Positions 52,347 through 61,561 of a stretch of 64,000 bases of DNA are shown piece by piece. The notes below the pieces were generated by a model. The model did not search any database. It had not been told where the DNA came from and worked only from the letters and a program-made list of their open reading frames with translations. The stretch spans positions 1 through 64,000 of the forward strand of contig NZ_WJFC01000010.1 of the NCBI RefSeq assembly GCF_009725235.1, given 5' to 3'. The position numbers were made by a program, and so were the translations under genes. The DNA is from Scytonema sp. UIC 10036. GTDB lineage: Bacteria > Cyanobacteriota > Cyanobacteriia > Cyanobacteriales > Nostocaceae. Within the stretch, counting starts at the first letter, position 1; each line of letters opens with the position of its first letter.

Positions 52347-52616
52347 TTAGAGAATCGCTCTCACTTGCACCCTGCCACAAGCCTTACGGCTAAAGATGGG
52401 ATTTCTTTTAACGATATCGCCTGCAAAGTTCCGTAAAGAATTTGCCTTCCGCAATCGGGCTGCCAAATTTTCGATTTTTTGTAGCTTTGCTTCTCCACTT
52501 GTTTGTGGTTCTAAATGATTCAGCAACGTGCTAGCTAAAGCGTGAAAGGGTCTAGCGTTTGGTCGAAAAGAAACTACAAGCCAGTTACCAGCACGACGCA
52601 ACTTAGGAAGCAGACC
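52347..52616 (-). pseudogene. nSTAND-type ATPase fragment
   Basis: GLLPKLRRAGNWLVVSFRPN, then ARPFHALASTLLNHLEPQ and EAKLQKIENLAARLRK...FAGDIVKRNPIF, matches the stretch just after Walker A in nSTAND1 ATPases that usually carry WD40 repeats. A TGA (complement of 52617-52619) cuts it immediately upstream, and Walker A and everything downstream are gone. It is an isolated remnant of a large signalling or defence-type gene. Confidence 0.7.
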
Positions 52617-52781
52617 TCAAATGTGATTCTAGAAAATCAAGCTACTCTATTTTATTCAGTACTAAACGCAAATTTGATACGCCGAACAGATGATGTACGT
52701 TCTGGAGAAACTCAGTGCGTGACGGGATTCCAGACTTTGATAGAGTAACCCCTTTTAAAACAGTTATTCAGTTATTAGTAC

Positions 52782-53414
52782 TTATTGCTCAAAACCAACT
52801 GGTAACTGTTCCCTGTTCACTGTTAAATCAATCCGACGATCGCATAGACGATTGAGCAGCCCAAAGTCATGACTGATAACCAAAATGCCTATTCCTACTT
52901 GGCTGGCGTAGTCAATAACTGCACGCCAAATCAGTGCTTGAGTGTTTGCATCTAGCATGGCAGTCATCTCATCAGCAATCAAGTAGCGAGTCCTTGGTAC
53001 TAAAGAGCGAGCAACCGCCACCCGTTGGAGTTCACCACCGCTTAACTCGTGGGGAAAGCGATGGAGCCAGCTTTGATGAATGCTTAGTGCTTGAAGGAGT
53101 TCTAGAGATGGAGTCTGCCCTTCAAAGAGGATTTTTTCAATCCGCCAACGAGGATTCATAGCCAATTCAGGATTTTGGAAAATTATTTGTACTGGACAAT
53201 AACCGCGAGTCGGTAAGGGCTGTCCCTCTACTGTAATACGACCCTCTGTAGGTTGAAGATACCCCGTTAGTAGTTTGCCAAGAGTTGTTTTGCCAAGACC
53301 GCTTGACCCACTCAAACCCACGATTTCGCCTTTGGCTATTTCTATGTTAAAGTCTCGCAGAATCCAAGGTTTGTTGATTCCATACCGAAACGATAATTGT
53401 TCACCCTTTAGCAT
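52782..53414 (-). CDS. Peptide/nickel/opine ABC transporter ATPase, second (NikE/DppF-like)
   Basis: 210 residues, shorter than the usual ~260. Walker A is GSSGLGKTT, the signature LSGGELQRVAVARSL, and Walker B YLIADEMTAMLD. It lacks the C-terminal oligopeptide-binding extension with Cys typical of DppF. It overlaps the upstream NikD-like gene by 14 nt. Last gene of a five-component importer operon beginning with the TonB-receptor gene at 60572. Confidence 0.88.
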   Translation of the reverse strand: MLKGEQLSFRYGINKPWILRDFNIEIAKGEIVGLSGSSGLGKTTLGKLLTGYLQPTEGRITVEGQPLPTRGYCPVQIIFQNPELAMNPRWRIEKILFEGQTPSLELLQALSIHQSWLHRFPHELSGGELQRVAVARSLVPRTRYLIADEMTAMLDANTQALIWRAVIDYASQVGIGILVISHDFGLLNRLCDRRIDLTVNREQLPVGFEQ

Positions 53415-54330
53415 GGATACACCTCACTTGAGCATTCTGTATTTGACGAAGTGGCGGACGGGCTATAAGACAATCATCAGTTGCAAGCTCACAGCGATCG
53501 CTAAACAAACACCCAGTTGGGAGCCCATCGGGGCTAGGCTGTGCCCCTGGTACTGGGATAAAATCATTTTGCGGGAGACTTCGCCATAAAGCGTAAGTGT
53601 AAGGATGATACAAATTACCCTGAGTAAAGTTACGAGGAGCGGTGATTTCTAAGGTAGTTCCCGCATAAAAAACTGCTACCTTGTCGGCAATTTGTAAAGC
53701 GGCTTCTAGGTTGTGGGTAATCAAAATGACACCTTTACCAGAGGCAGCTAATTCACGCAAATGGTTGAGCGTTTCTACAATCAGTTCGGGGTTGAGGCTA
53801 GAAGTGGGTTCATCAGCAATGACTAAATCAGCCCGTCCAATTGCTGCTGTTGCCACCAAAACTCGCCTTGCCATTCCCCCAGAAATTTGAAATGGGTAAC
53901 GGTGTTTTACCTGTAAGTCAAGCCCATAGCGGGAGAAAACCTGGTCAACAGCTTGCCTTGCATCTGCTGTAGACAACCCACTTAACTGTGCAGCCCGATA
54001 CACTTGTGTACCCACTCTCATCAAAGGGTCGAGGTAACTCACAGATTGCGGGATCAAAGCAATTTCCTTGCCACGCAGCGTTGCTTGACGTTGCGGCGTC
54101 AGTGGAGAGCCTTTGAACAATATCCTGCCACTAACCTGTGCGTTGTGAGGTAAGATGCCCATTATTGCATGAGCTAGCAAACTCTTTCCAGAACCACTAG
54201 AGCCGACTACAGCTACAACTTCACCTGCATTAACCTCCAAATCCAGATCGACGATCGCAGTGAGTTGCTTCTGGGTTAATCCCACGTCATACATTGTGAA
54301 GGTAACATTTAGGTTTTGAACTGATAGCAT
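53401..54330 (-). CDS. Peptide/nickel/opine ABC transporter ATPase, first (NikD/DppD-like)
   Basis: 309 residues. Walker A is GSSGSGKSLL, the signature ISGGMARRVLVATA (altered from LSGGM), and Walker B LVIADEPTSSLN. The C-terminal oligo_HPY-type extension has PTGCLFSDRCELATDDCL with the conserved Cys residues and ends HAKG. It is separated from the permease gene upstream by 93 bp of GTTAGTG heptamer repeats. Confidence 0.9.
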   Translation of the reverse strand: MLSVQNLNVTFTMYDVGLTQKQLTAIVDLDLEVNAGEVVAVVGSSGSGKSLLAHAIMGILPHNAQVSGRILFKGSPLTPQRQATLRGKEIALIPQSVSYLDPLMRVGTQVYRAAQLSGLSTADARQAVDQVFSRYGLDLQVKHRYPFQISGGMARRVLVATAAIGRADLVIADEPTSSLNPELIVETLNHLRELAASGKGVILITHNLEAALQIADKVAVFYAGTTLEITAPRNFTQGNLYHPYTYALWRSLPQNDFIPVPGAQPSPDGLPTGCLFSDRCELATDDCLIARPPLRQIQNAQVRCIHAKG

Positions 54331-54331
54331 A

Positions 54332-54405
54332 ATTTGTTAGTGGTTGGTTGTTAGTGGTTAGTGGTTAGTTGTTGGTTGTTTTTTCACTAACTACTAGGTT
54401 ATTCC
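54332..54405. repeat. GGTTAGT heptamer array inside the importer operon
   Basis: GTTAGTGGTTGGTTGTTAGT-type units between the permease and ATPase genes. They separate the otherwise tightly packed operon. Confidence 0.85.
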
Positions 54406-54423
54406 TTATCTCTGATTTCTCCT

Positions 54424-55287
54424 TCATCCTTGGCTAGTTTTAGGGTCGAGCAAAGCACGCAAACTTTGTCCTAGAATATCAAAAGTCTGTACTGCAATTA
54501 GCAGAGTGACTCCAGGTAGTACTGCTAGCCACCAATAACCGGCTGATAAATAGCGCATTGCTTCTGAGAGTATAATTCCAATTGCAGGCGTTTCTGGGGG
54601 AAGACCCAGCCCTAAAAAGGTCAGCCCTGCTTCATGGAGAATTGCATGGGGAAACAACAAGACTAATCCCACCAAAAACTGTGGTACTAGATGAGGAAGC
54701 ATATGATGGCGAGCAATCCAGAGTGGAGAATGTCCCAGTTTGGCTGAAAGTTGCACGTAGTCAGAGCTTTTTATTTGCAGCACCTCTGCTCGTAGCAATC
54801 GAGCTAAACCCATCCAATGAGTGAAAGTGATGGAGATGAATACTCCCGGTACACCACCTCCAACTGCAAAGGCAATCAGAATAATCAATACCAAATGAGG
54901 CAAGCTAAAAAACACATCTATTATCCAGGTGATAACAGCGTCTACTTTACCTCCTATTGTGGCAGAGATTGTGCCAATGGCTAAAGCAATAACAGCACTT
55001 TGTAGTGCTGTTAGCAGTCCTATTGTTAAACTAAAACTCAACCCGTGCAGGGTACGGGTGAGCAAATCTCTTCCCAGCCAATCCGTACCAAATGGGTGAG
55101 CCAAGGAAGGAGGCTGATTTTGCCAGAGCAAGTTAATCTCCAATCCTACTTTATCAGCAATTTGAGTGCCCAGTAGCAGTAGACTCAGAACTATGACACA
55201 CAGACCAATGAGTATCAGCGTGCGACTTCTACGATTGCCTAAAGCGAGCGATCGCTTAAGTAAGGATTGAGGAAATGATAGTTTCAT
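54424..55287 (-). CDS. Peptide/nickel/opine ABC permease (NikC/DppC-like)
   Basis: 287 residues with an N-terminal helix (about 22-46), then FGTDWLGRDLLTRTLHGLSFSL, the conserved DppC entry motif. The coupling loop is EVLQIKSSDYVQLSAKLGHSPLWIARHHMLPH, and EAGLTFLGLGLPPETPAIGIIL is the family hallmark. It overlaps the upstream permease by 4 nt (ATGA). Confidence 0.93.
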   Translation of the reverse strand: MKLSFPQSLLKRSLALGNRRSRTLILIGLCVIVLSLLLLGTQIADKVGLEINLLWQNQPPSLAHPFGTDWLGRDLLTRTLHGLSFSLTIGLLTALQSAVIALAIGTISATIGGKVDAVITWIIDVFFSLPHLVLIILIAFAVGGGVPGVFISITFTHWMGLARLLRAEVLQIKSSDYVQLSAKLGHSPLWIARHHMLPHLVPQFLVGLVLLFPHAILHEAGLTFLGLGLPPETPAIGIILSEAMRYLSAGYWWLAVLPGVTLLIAVQTFDILGQSLRALLDPKTSQG

Positions 55288-56273
55288 GAGAGAGTCTTTC
55301 CTATACGGATGCGAGGATCGACAATTTGATAAATGATATCAGCTAATAGATTGCCAGTGAAAACAAAGATAGCGCTGAAGAAAACAATGCCCACTAATAA
55401 AGGGACATCACTTCTTTGCGCCGCTTCAGTTGTAGCATCTCCCAAGCCGGGATAACCAAAGACTTTTTCAGCCAGTACAGAACCGCCAAACAGTTCGCTA
55501 AGAGATGCGAATTGTAGAGATACAGCAGGTAAGGCAATATTGCGTAAACCGTGATGCAGAATAAATCCTAGCTTTGTCTCTCCCTGAGCAAAAGCAAAAA
55601 GAGCGTAGTTACTGTTAAGAATTTCAATCAGTTTTTCGCGTGTATGCAATGTCATACTAGAAACCCCGATCGCGCTCAATGCAAGAGCAGGTAAGAGTAA
55701 ATGATGCAGTCGCTGCCAAATAGTGACATCTTTGAAGAGAACTCCAGGTGGCGAGGCGCAGCAGATAGGAAATATATGTAAATTCACTGAGAATACAACC
55801 AGCAATAGTAACGCTATCCAAAAAACGGGAGCTGATGCTAGCGTGTAAGCATAAAGGCGAATTGCCCGATCTATCCCTGACCCTTCTTTCATTCCCGCAA
55901 GAATGCCCAGCACGAATCCCAAAATCCCAGAAAATACCCATGCTAGCGCCATCAACCACAAAGATGCAGCGAAGCGATCGCCAATTGTATCAGCCACCGA
56001 TTGATTATAAGTTATCGAAGTCCCTAAATTTCCTTGCAGTAGCTGTCCCAACCACAGAAAAAAGCGCGTTGTCATTGGCCGATCTAGTCCCCAACGCTCG
56101 GCAATTAATTGCCGTTGCTCCTCGCCAACGTGAAAGACATCAGCACCAATGTAAGCATTGATAGGATCGATAGGGGATAAACTCACCAAAACGAATGTGC
56201 AAACACAAACCGTTGCTAGTAACAACAGCAGGTGCAGGAATTTTTGGAGAATAAATCGTAGGAAAAATTTCAT
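55284..56273 (-). CDS. Peptide/nickel/opine ABC permease (NikB/DppB-like)
   Basis: 329 residues from the ATG at 56273 (MKFFLRFILQKFLHLLLLLA). The frame is open to 56303, but this start gives the typical first helix and leaves an 8-bp gap after the binding-protein gene. Motifs are VSLSPIDPINAYIG, ERWGLDRPMTTRFFLWLGQLLQGNLGTSITYNQ, and the EAA loop TREKLIEILNSNYALFAFAQGETKLGFILHHGLRN, then FGGSVLAEKVFGYPGLG. It is probably the channel half of a metal-chelate or peptide importer. Confidence 0.92.
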   Translation of the reverse strand: MKFFLRFILQKFLHLLLLLATVCVCTFVLVSLSPIDPINAYIGADVFHVGEEQRQLIAERWGLDRPMTTRFFLWLGQLLQGNLGTSITYNQSVADTIGDRFAASLWLMALAWVFSGILGFVLGILAGMKEGSGIDRAIRLYAYTLASAPVFWIALLLLVVFSVNLHIFPICCASPPGVLFKDVTIWQRLHHLLLPALALSAIGVSSMTLHTREKLIEILNSNYALFAFAQGETKLGFILHHGLRNIALPAVSLQFASLSELFGGSVLAEKVFGYPGLGDATTEAAQRSDVPLLVGIVFFSAIFVFTGNLLADIIYQIVDPRIRIGKTLS

Positions 56274-56281
56274 AATAATTC

Positions 56282-57907
56282 TTATTGACAAATCCACTGC
56301 CATTGAGGAAGATTAGAAAAAATTGACCCTCGATAACGATTTGATTGTTGTTTGTTTTTGCCAATATCCAGGCAGTTACTGACAAAATAAGTCTTGTCGA
56401 AGTTGACCATCCACGCAGAAGCTGCATCGCCTTTAGTAGTTACACCCGTTTGCCCGTTCCACTGCACTTGTCTCCAGAATGCATTTGCTTGTTGCTCGGA
56501 TTGAGATGTCATTGCCGAATCAATGGCTGCATCAACAACTGGATTGGCATAGTAACCAGGGTTTTGAGATTTTCCTCGCGCCTCCGTACTTTTATAATAA
56601 AAATGCAACTGCTGTGGTCCGCGATTGCTAGTCATATAGAGAACCACATTGCTCTGCATTCGTCGTTCGATTTCTGCCCAACTTCTCCCTTCGGGAATAA
56701 TTCTGATACCTACTGGTTTAACCATTTGAGCGACAGCTAGAGCCAATCCCTGGCGATGAGCATCTTGGGCTGCATAAAGAAGCTTAAATTCTGCTTTTAA
56801 TCCGCCTTTGTCTAAAATTCCATCACTGTTGGTATCTTTCCATCCTGCTTCTGCTAAGATCTGCCTTGCTTTATCGACATCAGCATCACCAATGGCTGCT
56901 GTGGGTTCAGACCAAGGCATTCCATCAGCAGGACCCGTCGCCGGAGAACCATTTCCTTCTAAGATAGAGTTGACCAAGACTTTGCGATTGATGGCGTAGT
57001 TAACCGCTCGTCGGATTGCCAAATCTGAGGTCACATCATTCCCAATGGGATAGCCCTGAGGAGTCTTTTTCCCAGTGTTAGGAGGATAAGGAAACATCAA
57101 CCCTGCATGACCAACACTTTTGCTTTGATAGAGCGTCATCCCCTCAATTGGCTTTGGTGCTAAACTGTAGGGAACATCAGCAACGTGTACCTGACCTGCT
57201 CTGGCGGCAGCAAATGTAGCATCACCTCGACTGAAGAGAAAGACGACGCGCTCAATCTTGGGCTTCTCGCCGTAATAGTTGGGATTTGCTTCGATTACCA
57301 CCTGTTCCCCTTCAACCCACTGCACTAATTTGTAAGGTCCCGAACCGATAGGATTGCGAGCATAGTTTGTGTTGTGAGCGTGTTTGGGAACAATACCCAA
57401 AGTTGTGAGTTCCTGTGTGAACGTAATTTGAGGTTGCTTGAGATGCAGTTCGACCTCATACTTGTTAGTGGCTATGGCTCGCTCTAAAATCCGTAAATCT
57501 CTGTTTCCTGGGCTATCTTTTGTCTTGTTGTAGGTGTAAGCAACATCTTCTGCAGTGAGGGGTTGACCATCTGTAAATTGAGCGTCTTTACGAAGAGTAA
57601 ATTTCCAGACTTTGCGATCGCGACTGATGGAATAACTCTGTGCCAAATCGTTAACCAGTTCTAATTTTTCATTGCGGCTGAGTAATGTACTTTGAAACAA
57701 AAGAGGATTCGAGTAACTCCAACCGAGTGTGGGATCGAAACCTCTTCGGAACCCGTCGTACTTATCCCATCCCAGATCCACGACAATTTGACCGCTAGAA
57801 CGATTGGCTCGCACTGTTGATGGTTCTTGCAAGACGGCGCTACAGCCAGCCAATCCCATTGACAGTAGGGCAAATAGAGTAGAGATTAACTTTGAGTTTG
57901 CTTCCAT
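56282..57907 (-). CDS. ABC transporter substrate-binding lipoprotein (NikA/opine type)
   Basis: 541 residues of the SBP_bac_5 family with a lipobox LAGC (Cys about residue 22). Motifs are WKFTLRKDAQFTDGQPLTAEDVAYTYN and NPIGSGPYKLVQWVEGEQVVIEANPNYYGEKPKI. The family binds oligopeptides, nickel chelates or staphylopine-like opines. Position directly after a TonB-dependent receptor, rather than specificity residues, points to a metal chelate. Its C-terminus (FSNLPQWQWICQ) ends 8 bp before the permease start. The gene begins 13 bp after the receptor stop. Confidence 0.9.
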   Translation of the reverse strand: MEANSKLISTLFALLSMGLAGCSAVLQEPSTVRANRSSGQIVVDLGWDKYDGFRRGFDPTLGWSYSNPLLFQSTLLSRNEKLELVNDLAQSYSISRDRKVWKFTLRKDAQFTDGQPLTAEDVAYTYNKTKDSPGNRDLRILERAIATNKYEVELHLKQPQITFTQELTTLGIVPKHAHNTNYARNPIGSGPYKLVQWVEGEQVVIEANPNYYGEKPKIERVVFLFSRGDATFAAARAGQVHVADVPYSLAPKPIEGMTLYQSKSVGHAGLMFPYPPNTGKKTPQGYPIGNDVTSDLAIRRAVNYAINRKVLVNSILEGNGSPATGPADGMPWSEPTAAIGDADVDKARQILAEAGWKDTNSDGILDKGGLKAEFKLLYAAQDAHRQGLALAVAQMVKPVGIRIIPEGRSWAEIERRMQSNVVLYMTSNRGPQQLHFYYKSTEARGKSQNPGYYANPVVDAAIDSAMTSQSEQQANAFWRQVQWNGQTGVTTKGDAASAWMVNFDKTYFVSNCLDIGKNKQQSNRYRGSIFSNLPQWQWICQ

Positions 57908-57920
57908 AGTTGTTCTCGCA

Positions 57921-60572
57921 TCAAAATTGTACGATTACCGAGCCTAAAACTGTAAAGGGAGCCTTAGGTACTATAGAAGAGTTATCTGTATCAAAGTACT
58001 TGGCATTGGTGATATTATTGAAATTCAAACCAACTCTAATGTTGTCTGTATTATAAAAAATTGCTGCATCCGTTCTCAGGTAAGAAGGAGCATCGAACTG
58101 ATTCTCCACCAAGTTAACAGCTACTTCGTCTGCATACGTCAGCCCCAATCCAAATCCCAATCCCTTTAAATTGCCGCTTTGAAGTTTATAAGTCGTCCAG
58201 AGGCTAGCACTGTTATACGGGACGCCAGGTAGACGCCTGCCTACGGGAATTCGATTGTCTTTTGTGACTTTAGCATCTGTATAAGCATAAGCAGCAATGA
58301 TATTCCATCCTGGCAAAATTTCTCCTACAATATCCAATTCAACACCGCGACTTTGTTGTTCGCCCGTTGGGATGTTAAAAGTTCCAGTTGGATCTTCAGG
58401 GTCACGTGTCAACACATTCTGTCTAGTAATTTGGTATAGTGCTAAAGTTGCTGAGAGTTGTTCGCCGAAATCCTGTTTGACGCCAAACTCGAACTGCTCT
58501 CCAATCTCCGGTTGAAAAGTATCTCCCGTTCGGCTTAACCCTCGAACAGGAAAGAATCCCTGGGCGTAGTTGAAGTAAACGGAAGTGGAATCTGTTGGTT
58601 GATAGACGATACCGACGCGAGGAGAGAACTTTGTGTCTGTTTGTTCTCTTCGCACGTCCGGCTCCGGCAGTCGATTTACACTGAAAAGATGAGCAGAGTC
58701 AAAACGAATACCAGCCAGCAGTTTCAGGTTAGGAGCCAGCTCGATGAAATCCTGCAAGTAAACGCCCACACTACTGTCACGATTTTCTGAATCGGTAGTT
58801 AGGGTATAGTTACCAGGTCTAGCACCGTAGACGGGATTGAAGATATTGAGGGGAGCAAGACGAGCGTCCTCTCTCTCAAAGGGATAAGAGAATTTGCTTA
58901 ATTGCACGCCAAATAGAAGATTGTGCTTCACTGAACCTGTATTAAATGTGCCAATTAAGTCATTTTGCAGGGTGTACAGTTCGTTCTTCTGAGGTCCTCG
59001 TATAGATGTACGATTCAGCGTTCGCCGATCCCGTTGCAGAACTCCACTTATTCGTTCTGCTCCAATATCGATGTCAGAAATGAGTGCAGCAAACCCTTGC
59101 CGAATTTTCCAATTGTCACTGAAGCGGTGTTCAAAATTGTAAGAAATCCAATTTGTCACCGTCGTACTTGGTGATAAATCTGGTTCGCTAAAATTCCGGC
59201 TTCTGGGTAAATCTAGATACTCTGGCTGTGCTGATATGCTCCCCCCGTACCCCGCAGAGAAGAGTCTGTTGGTTGTTTGATAGTATTCGTACTCTAAGGA
59301 GAGTGTTGTTTGCGGACTTATACGCCAAGTAATTGCAGGCGCAATAAAATAATCTCTGTTATAAAGAAAATCGACAAAGCTATTGGAATATTCAAAAGAA
59401 GCATTCAGACGGTAAGTCACAGAGCGATCGTTCGTTAAAGGACCGCCAAAATCCAGCGTTGGTCGATATAAATCATAACTACCAACCTGGAACCCAATCT
59501 CATAAAACGGATCGTCTAGTGGCTTTTTTGTAATTGTATTTATCACACCACTAAAGGGAATATTTCCGCCGTAAAGTACGGAAGCGGGACCTTTAAGAAC
59601 CTCTATGCGATCTACATTTGCAAAGCCGTGAGTACTTTCGTCTGGAAGACCATTGCGAAGATTCCTATAACCCCGAGCGAAACCGCGCACTCGGTAGCCA
59701 GTTGAAAATGGAAAGCCAACGAATCGCCTGACACCACTCACGTTATCAATGGCGTCTTCCACGCGTGTCAATCCTCTGTCTCGAAGTACCTGTTGCGGTA
59801 CGACTTGAATGGATAAAGGAAGATCTCGCAACGGTACTTCTATCCTTGTACCAGCTGTCGCTGTAGAACGTCGATATCCGTCTTGCTCACCTGTCACCAC
59901 CAGTTCAATTGGTTCTTCACCAGAAGCCGATGGTTTAGATGGTGGTGTTTCACTACTTGGCTGAGGCGATTCTTCTTCGTCTCTTTCTATAGGTGGGGAG
60001 GGGCTAGGGGTAGGTTTCTGTGCTGAGGACGCAGATGCTATCACCGCTAAGATGAAGCCTTCATCGCTGTCATACAACTCAACTTTTGGTGAATTGGTTT
60101 CACCTGTTATTGTTAGCAAGATACTATTAGCATCCTGATTTTTGATTGTTACTTCAGCAATTCCCGCAATTGGCTTTTCCGAACGTAAGAAATTACCACT
60201 AGCTAGTTGTAATTGAGCATTGGGGATCAGAGCAGTCAGGGTATTGCCTTCACTTTTGAGTGTTGTTTGCAGCTTGTCAGAGATAGACGTTTCTAAAATC
60301 ACTTCTAAACCGCTCTGAGTTGGCTTCAGCCTCACCCCTGTCACTTGAATAATCTGACTTGTTGGAGCTTGTTGCTGTGCTATTACCCACTCCTTAACAC
60401 TCTTGTAAGGATGTTCGATATGTGATAAACGGCGTATCTGTGTGATAGGAACAAAAGATTCTGCTCTATTGTTTGTTTTTGCGATGTTATCTCCTGCCAA
60501 AACTTGCCGATTGGCGATCGCTACTATGACTACAGCTAGCCCTAAATTCTTCAGTAGATGCAATTGATTCAT
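57921..60572 (-). CDS. TonB-dependent siderophore receptor with AMIN domain
   Basis: About 883 residues from the ATG at 60572 (MNQLHLLKNLGLAVVIVAIA signal peptide); an upstream extension to 60671 lacks support. An N-terminal AMIN domain occupies about 60-185 (QVTGVRLKPTQSGLEVILET). A Pro/Ser linker follows, then the TonB box/plug (VTGEQDGYRRSTATAGTR ... PLRDLPLSIQVVPQQVLRD ... RIEVLKGPASVLYGG) and a 22-strand barrel ending FTVLGSVIVQF with the terminal Phe. AMIN-receptor fusions are typical of cyanobacteria. It would import ferric siderophore across the outer membrane, feeding the ABC importer genes that follow on the same strand. Confidence 0.93.
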   Translation of the reverse strand: MNQLHLLKNLGLAVVIVAIANRQVLAGDNIAKTNNRAESFVPITQIRRLSHIEHPYKSVKEWVIAQQQAPTSQIIQVTGVRLKPTQSGLEVILETSISDKLQTTLKSEGNTLTALIPNAQLQLASGNFLRSEKPIAGIAEVTIKNQDANSILLTITGETNSPKVELYDSDEGFILAVIASASSAQKPTPSPSPPIERDEEESPQPSSETPPSKPSASGEEPIELVVTGEQDGYRRSTATAGTRIEVPLRDLPLSIQVVPQQVLRDRGLTRVEDAIDNVSGVRRFVGFPFSTGYRVRGFARGYRNLRNGLPDESTHGFANVDRIEVLKGPASVLYGGNIPFSGVINTITKKPLDDPFYEIGFQVGSYDLYRPTLDFGGPLTNDRSVTYRLNASFEYSNSFVDFLYNRDYFIAPAITWRISPQTTLSLEYEYYQTTNRLFSAGYGGSISAQPEYLDLPRSRNFSEPDLSPSTTVTNWISYNFEHRFSDNWKIRQGFAALISDIDIGAERISGVLQRDRRTLNRTSIRGPQKNELYTLQNDLIGTFNTGSVKHNLLFGVQLSKFSYPFEREDARLAPLNIFNPVYGARPGNYTLTTDSENRDSSVGVYLQDFIELAPNLKLLAGIRFDSAHLFSVNRLPEPDVRREQTDTKFSPRVGIVYQPTDSTSVYFNYAQGFFPVRGLSRTGDTFQPEIGEQFEFGVKQDFGEQLSATLALYQITRQNVLTRDPEDPTGTFNIPTGEQQSRGVELDIVGEILPGWNIIAAYAYTDAKVTKDNRIPVGRRLPGVPYNSASLWTTYKLQSGNLKGLGFGLGLTYADEVAVNLVENQFDAPSYLRTDAAIFYNTDNIRVGLNFNNITNAKYFDTDNSSIVPKAPFTVLGSVIVQF

Positions 60573-61561
60573 CAAGTTCTCACACCACAATTGTTTGAAC
60601 AAAAAAGAACATCCAACCCCTAAACGGAGTTGGTTGGCGTTAACAGATATAATGCGTGCTCTGTTACTCAATCTATATTTATATCACGCTTGCCCAGAAT
60701 GAGAATTATTTTACATAACTTTGAAATTCACAGAACAAATAGCAAGCAATCAAAATTTTAGAACGAAATCTAAGACATTACTAACAAATAGTTTTTTTAA
60801 CTATTCCTAGTTGCAAAAAATATTTCATTATAAGTTAAGCTGTTGTCTATGTCAAAAGACAAGCTGTCAAACTTGATGTTATTTTGAGTATAGCGTCTTT
60901 GAGGAGCAATATTGGCTGTTGAGGTTTTCTCTGGCTAGGGTTTTTCTTTACTTGCTATGAGTTTCTAGTCGATCGTACTATCTTGTTTATAAAAAAAAGA
61001 AATGAAAATTAAAAAAGTGATAACAATTCTCTATGAAAGATTGCTAAATACAGGAAATCTGTCATACCATCATTAAGGTTGCTAAAAAGCCTTAAATCTC
61101 GACCTTGTAATTTTTCTCTGAAAGGAAAATATTATTGCAGGAGCATCATTAACAATAACGGTGAGATAACAAATCGCTGAATTTTTCCAGAATTTGAGAT
61201 TTTCTAATATCTTTATCACTCGATAGCAAGTTTTCATCATTCTTGTTATGCGTTATTCTGCAAGAAGTTTAAATAGTCAAGGCAATACTTTTTATGAAGG
61301 ATAACTGATTTCTCTCTAATCTCTAACTTAAACATAGTAGGATGGTACTTTTAGGAGATAAGTTAGTGCAGTGAAGTTGCTCTTTCAACCTTCAGTAGAA
61401 ACTCGCATTTCTGCTGCTTCATAGGTTAAATTCTCTCAAGCTGAAGACCAACTGTTCTTTGTAACTAGCTACAGTTATATCCCAAGAAATATTTTCAATT
61501 CTCTAGCTATCTTTAATATTTCTATTTCCGGTACGTTGTACGCAACAGACTCTTATTAACC
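60573..61561. other. Long divergent intergenic region of the metallophore locus
   Basis: About 990 bp, A/T rich, between the receptor gene (minus) and the lipopeptide synthetase (plus). It holds a candidate Fur box at 60698-60716 and presumably both promoters and a long 5' leader. No gene, riboswitch or terminator could be identified. Confidence 0.6.
60698..60716. promoter_or_regulatory. fur box: Candidate Fur box
   Basis: AATGAGAATTATTTTACAT matches 15 of 19 positions of the classical Fur consensus (AATGAGAATTATTCTCATT form). The left half is perfect. It lies 126 bp upstream of the receptor start, where iron-dependent repression would be expected. The right half is degenerate, so binding is not certain. 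Confidence 0.5.
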
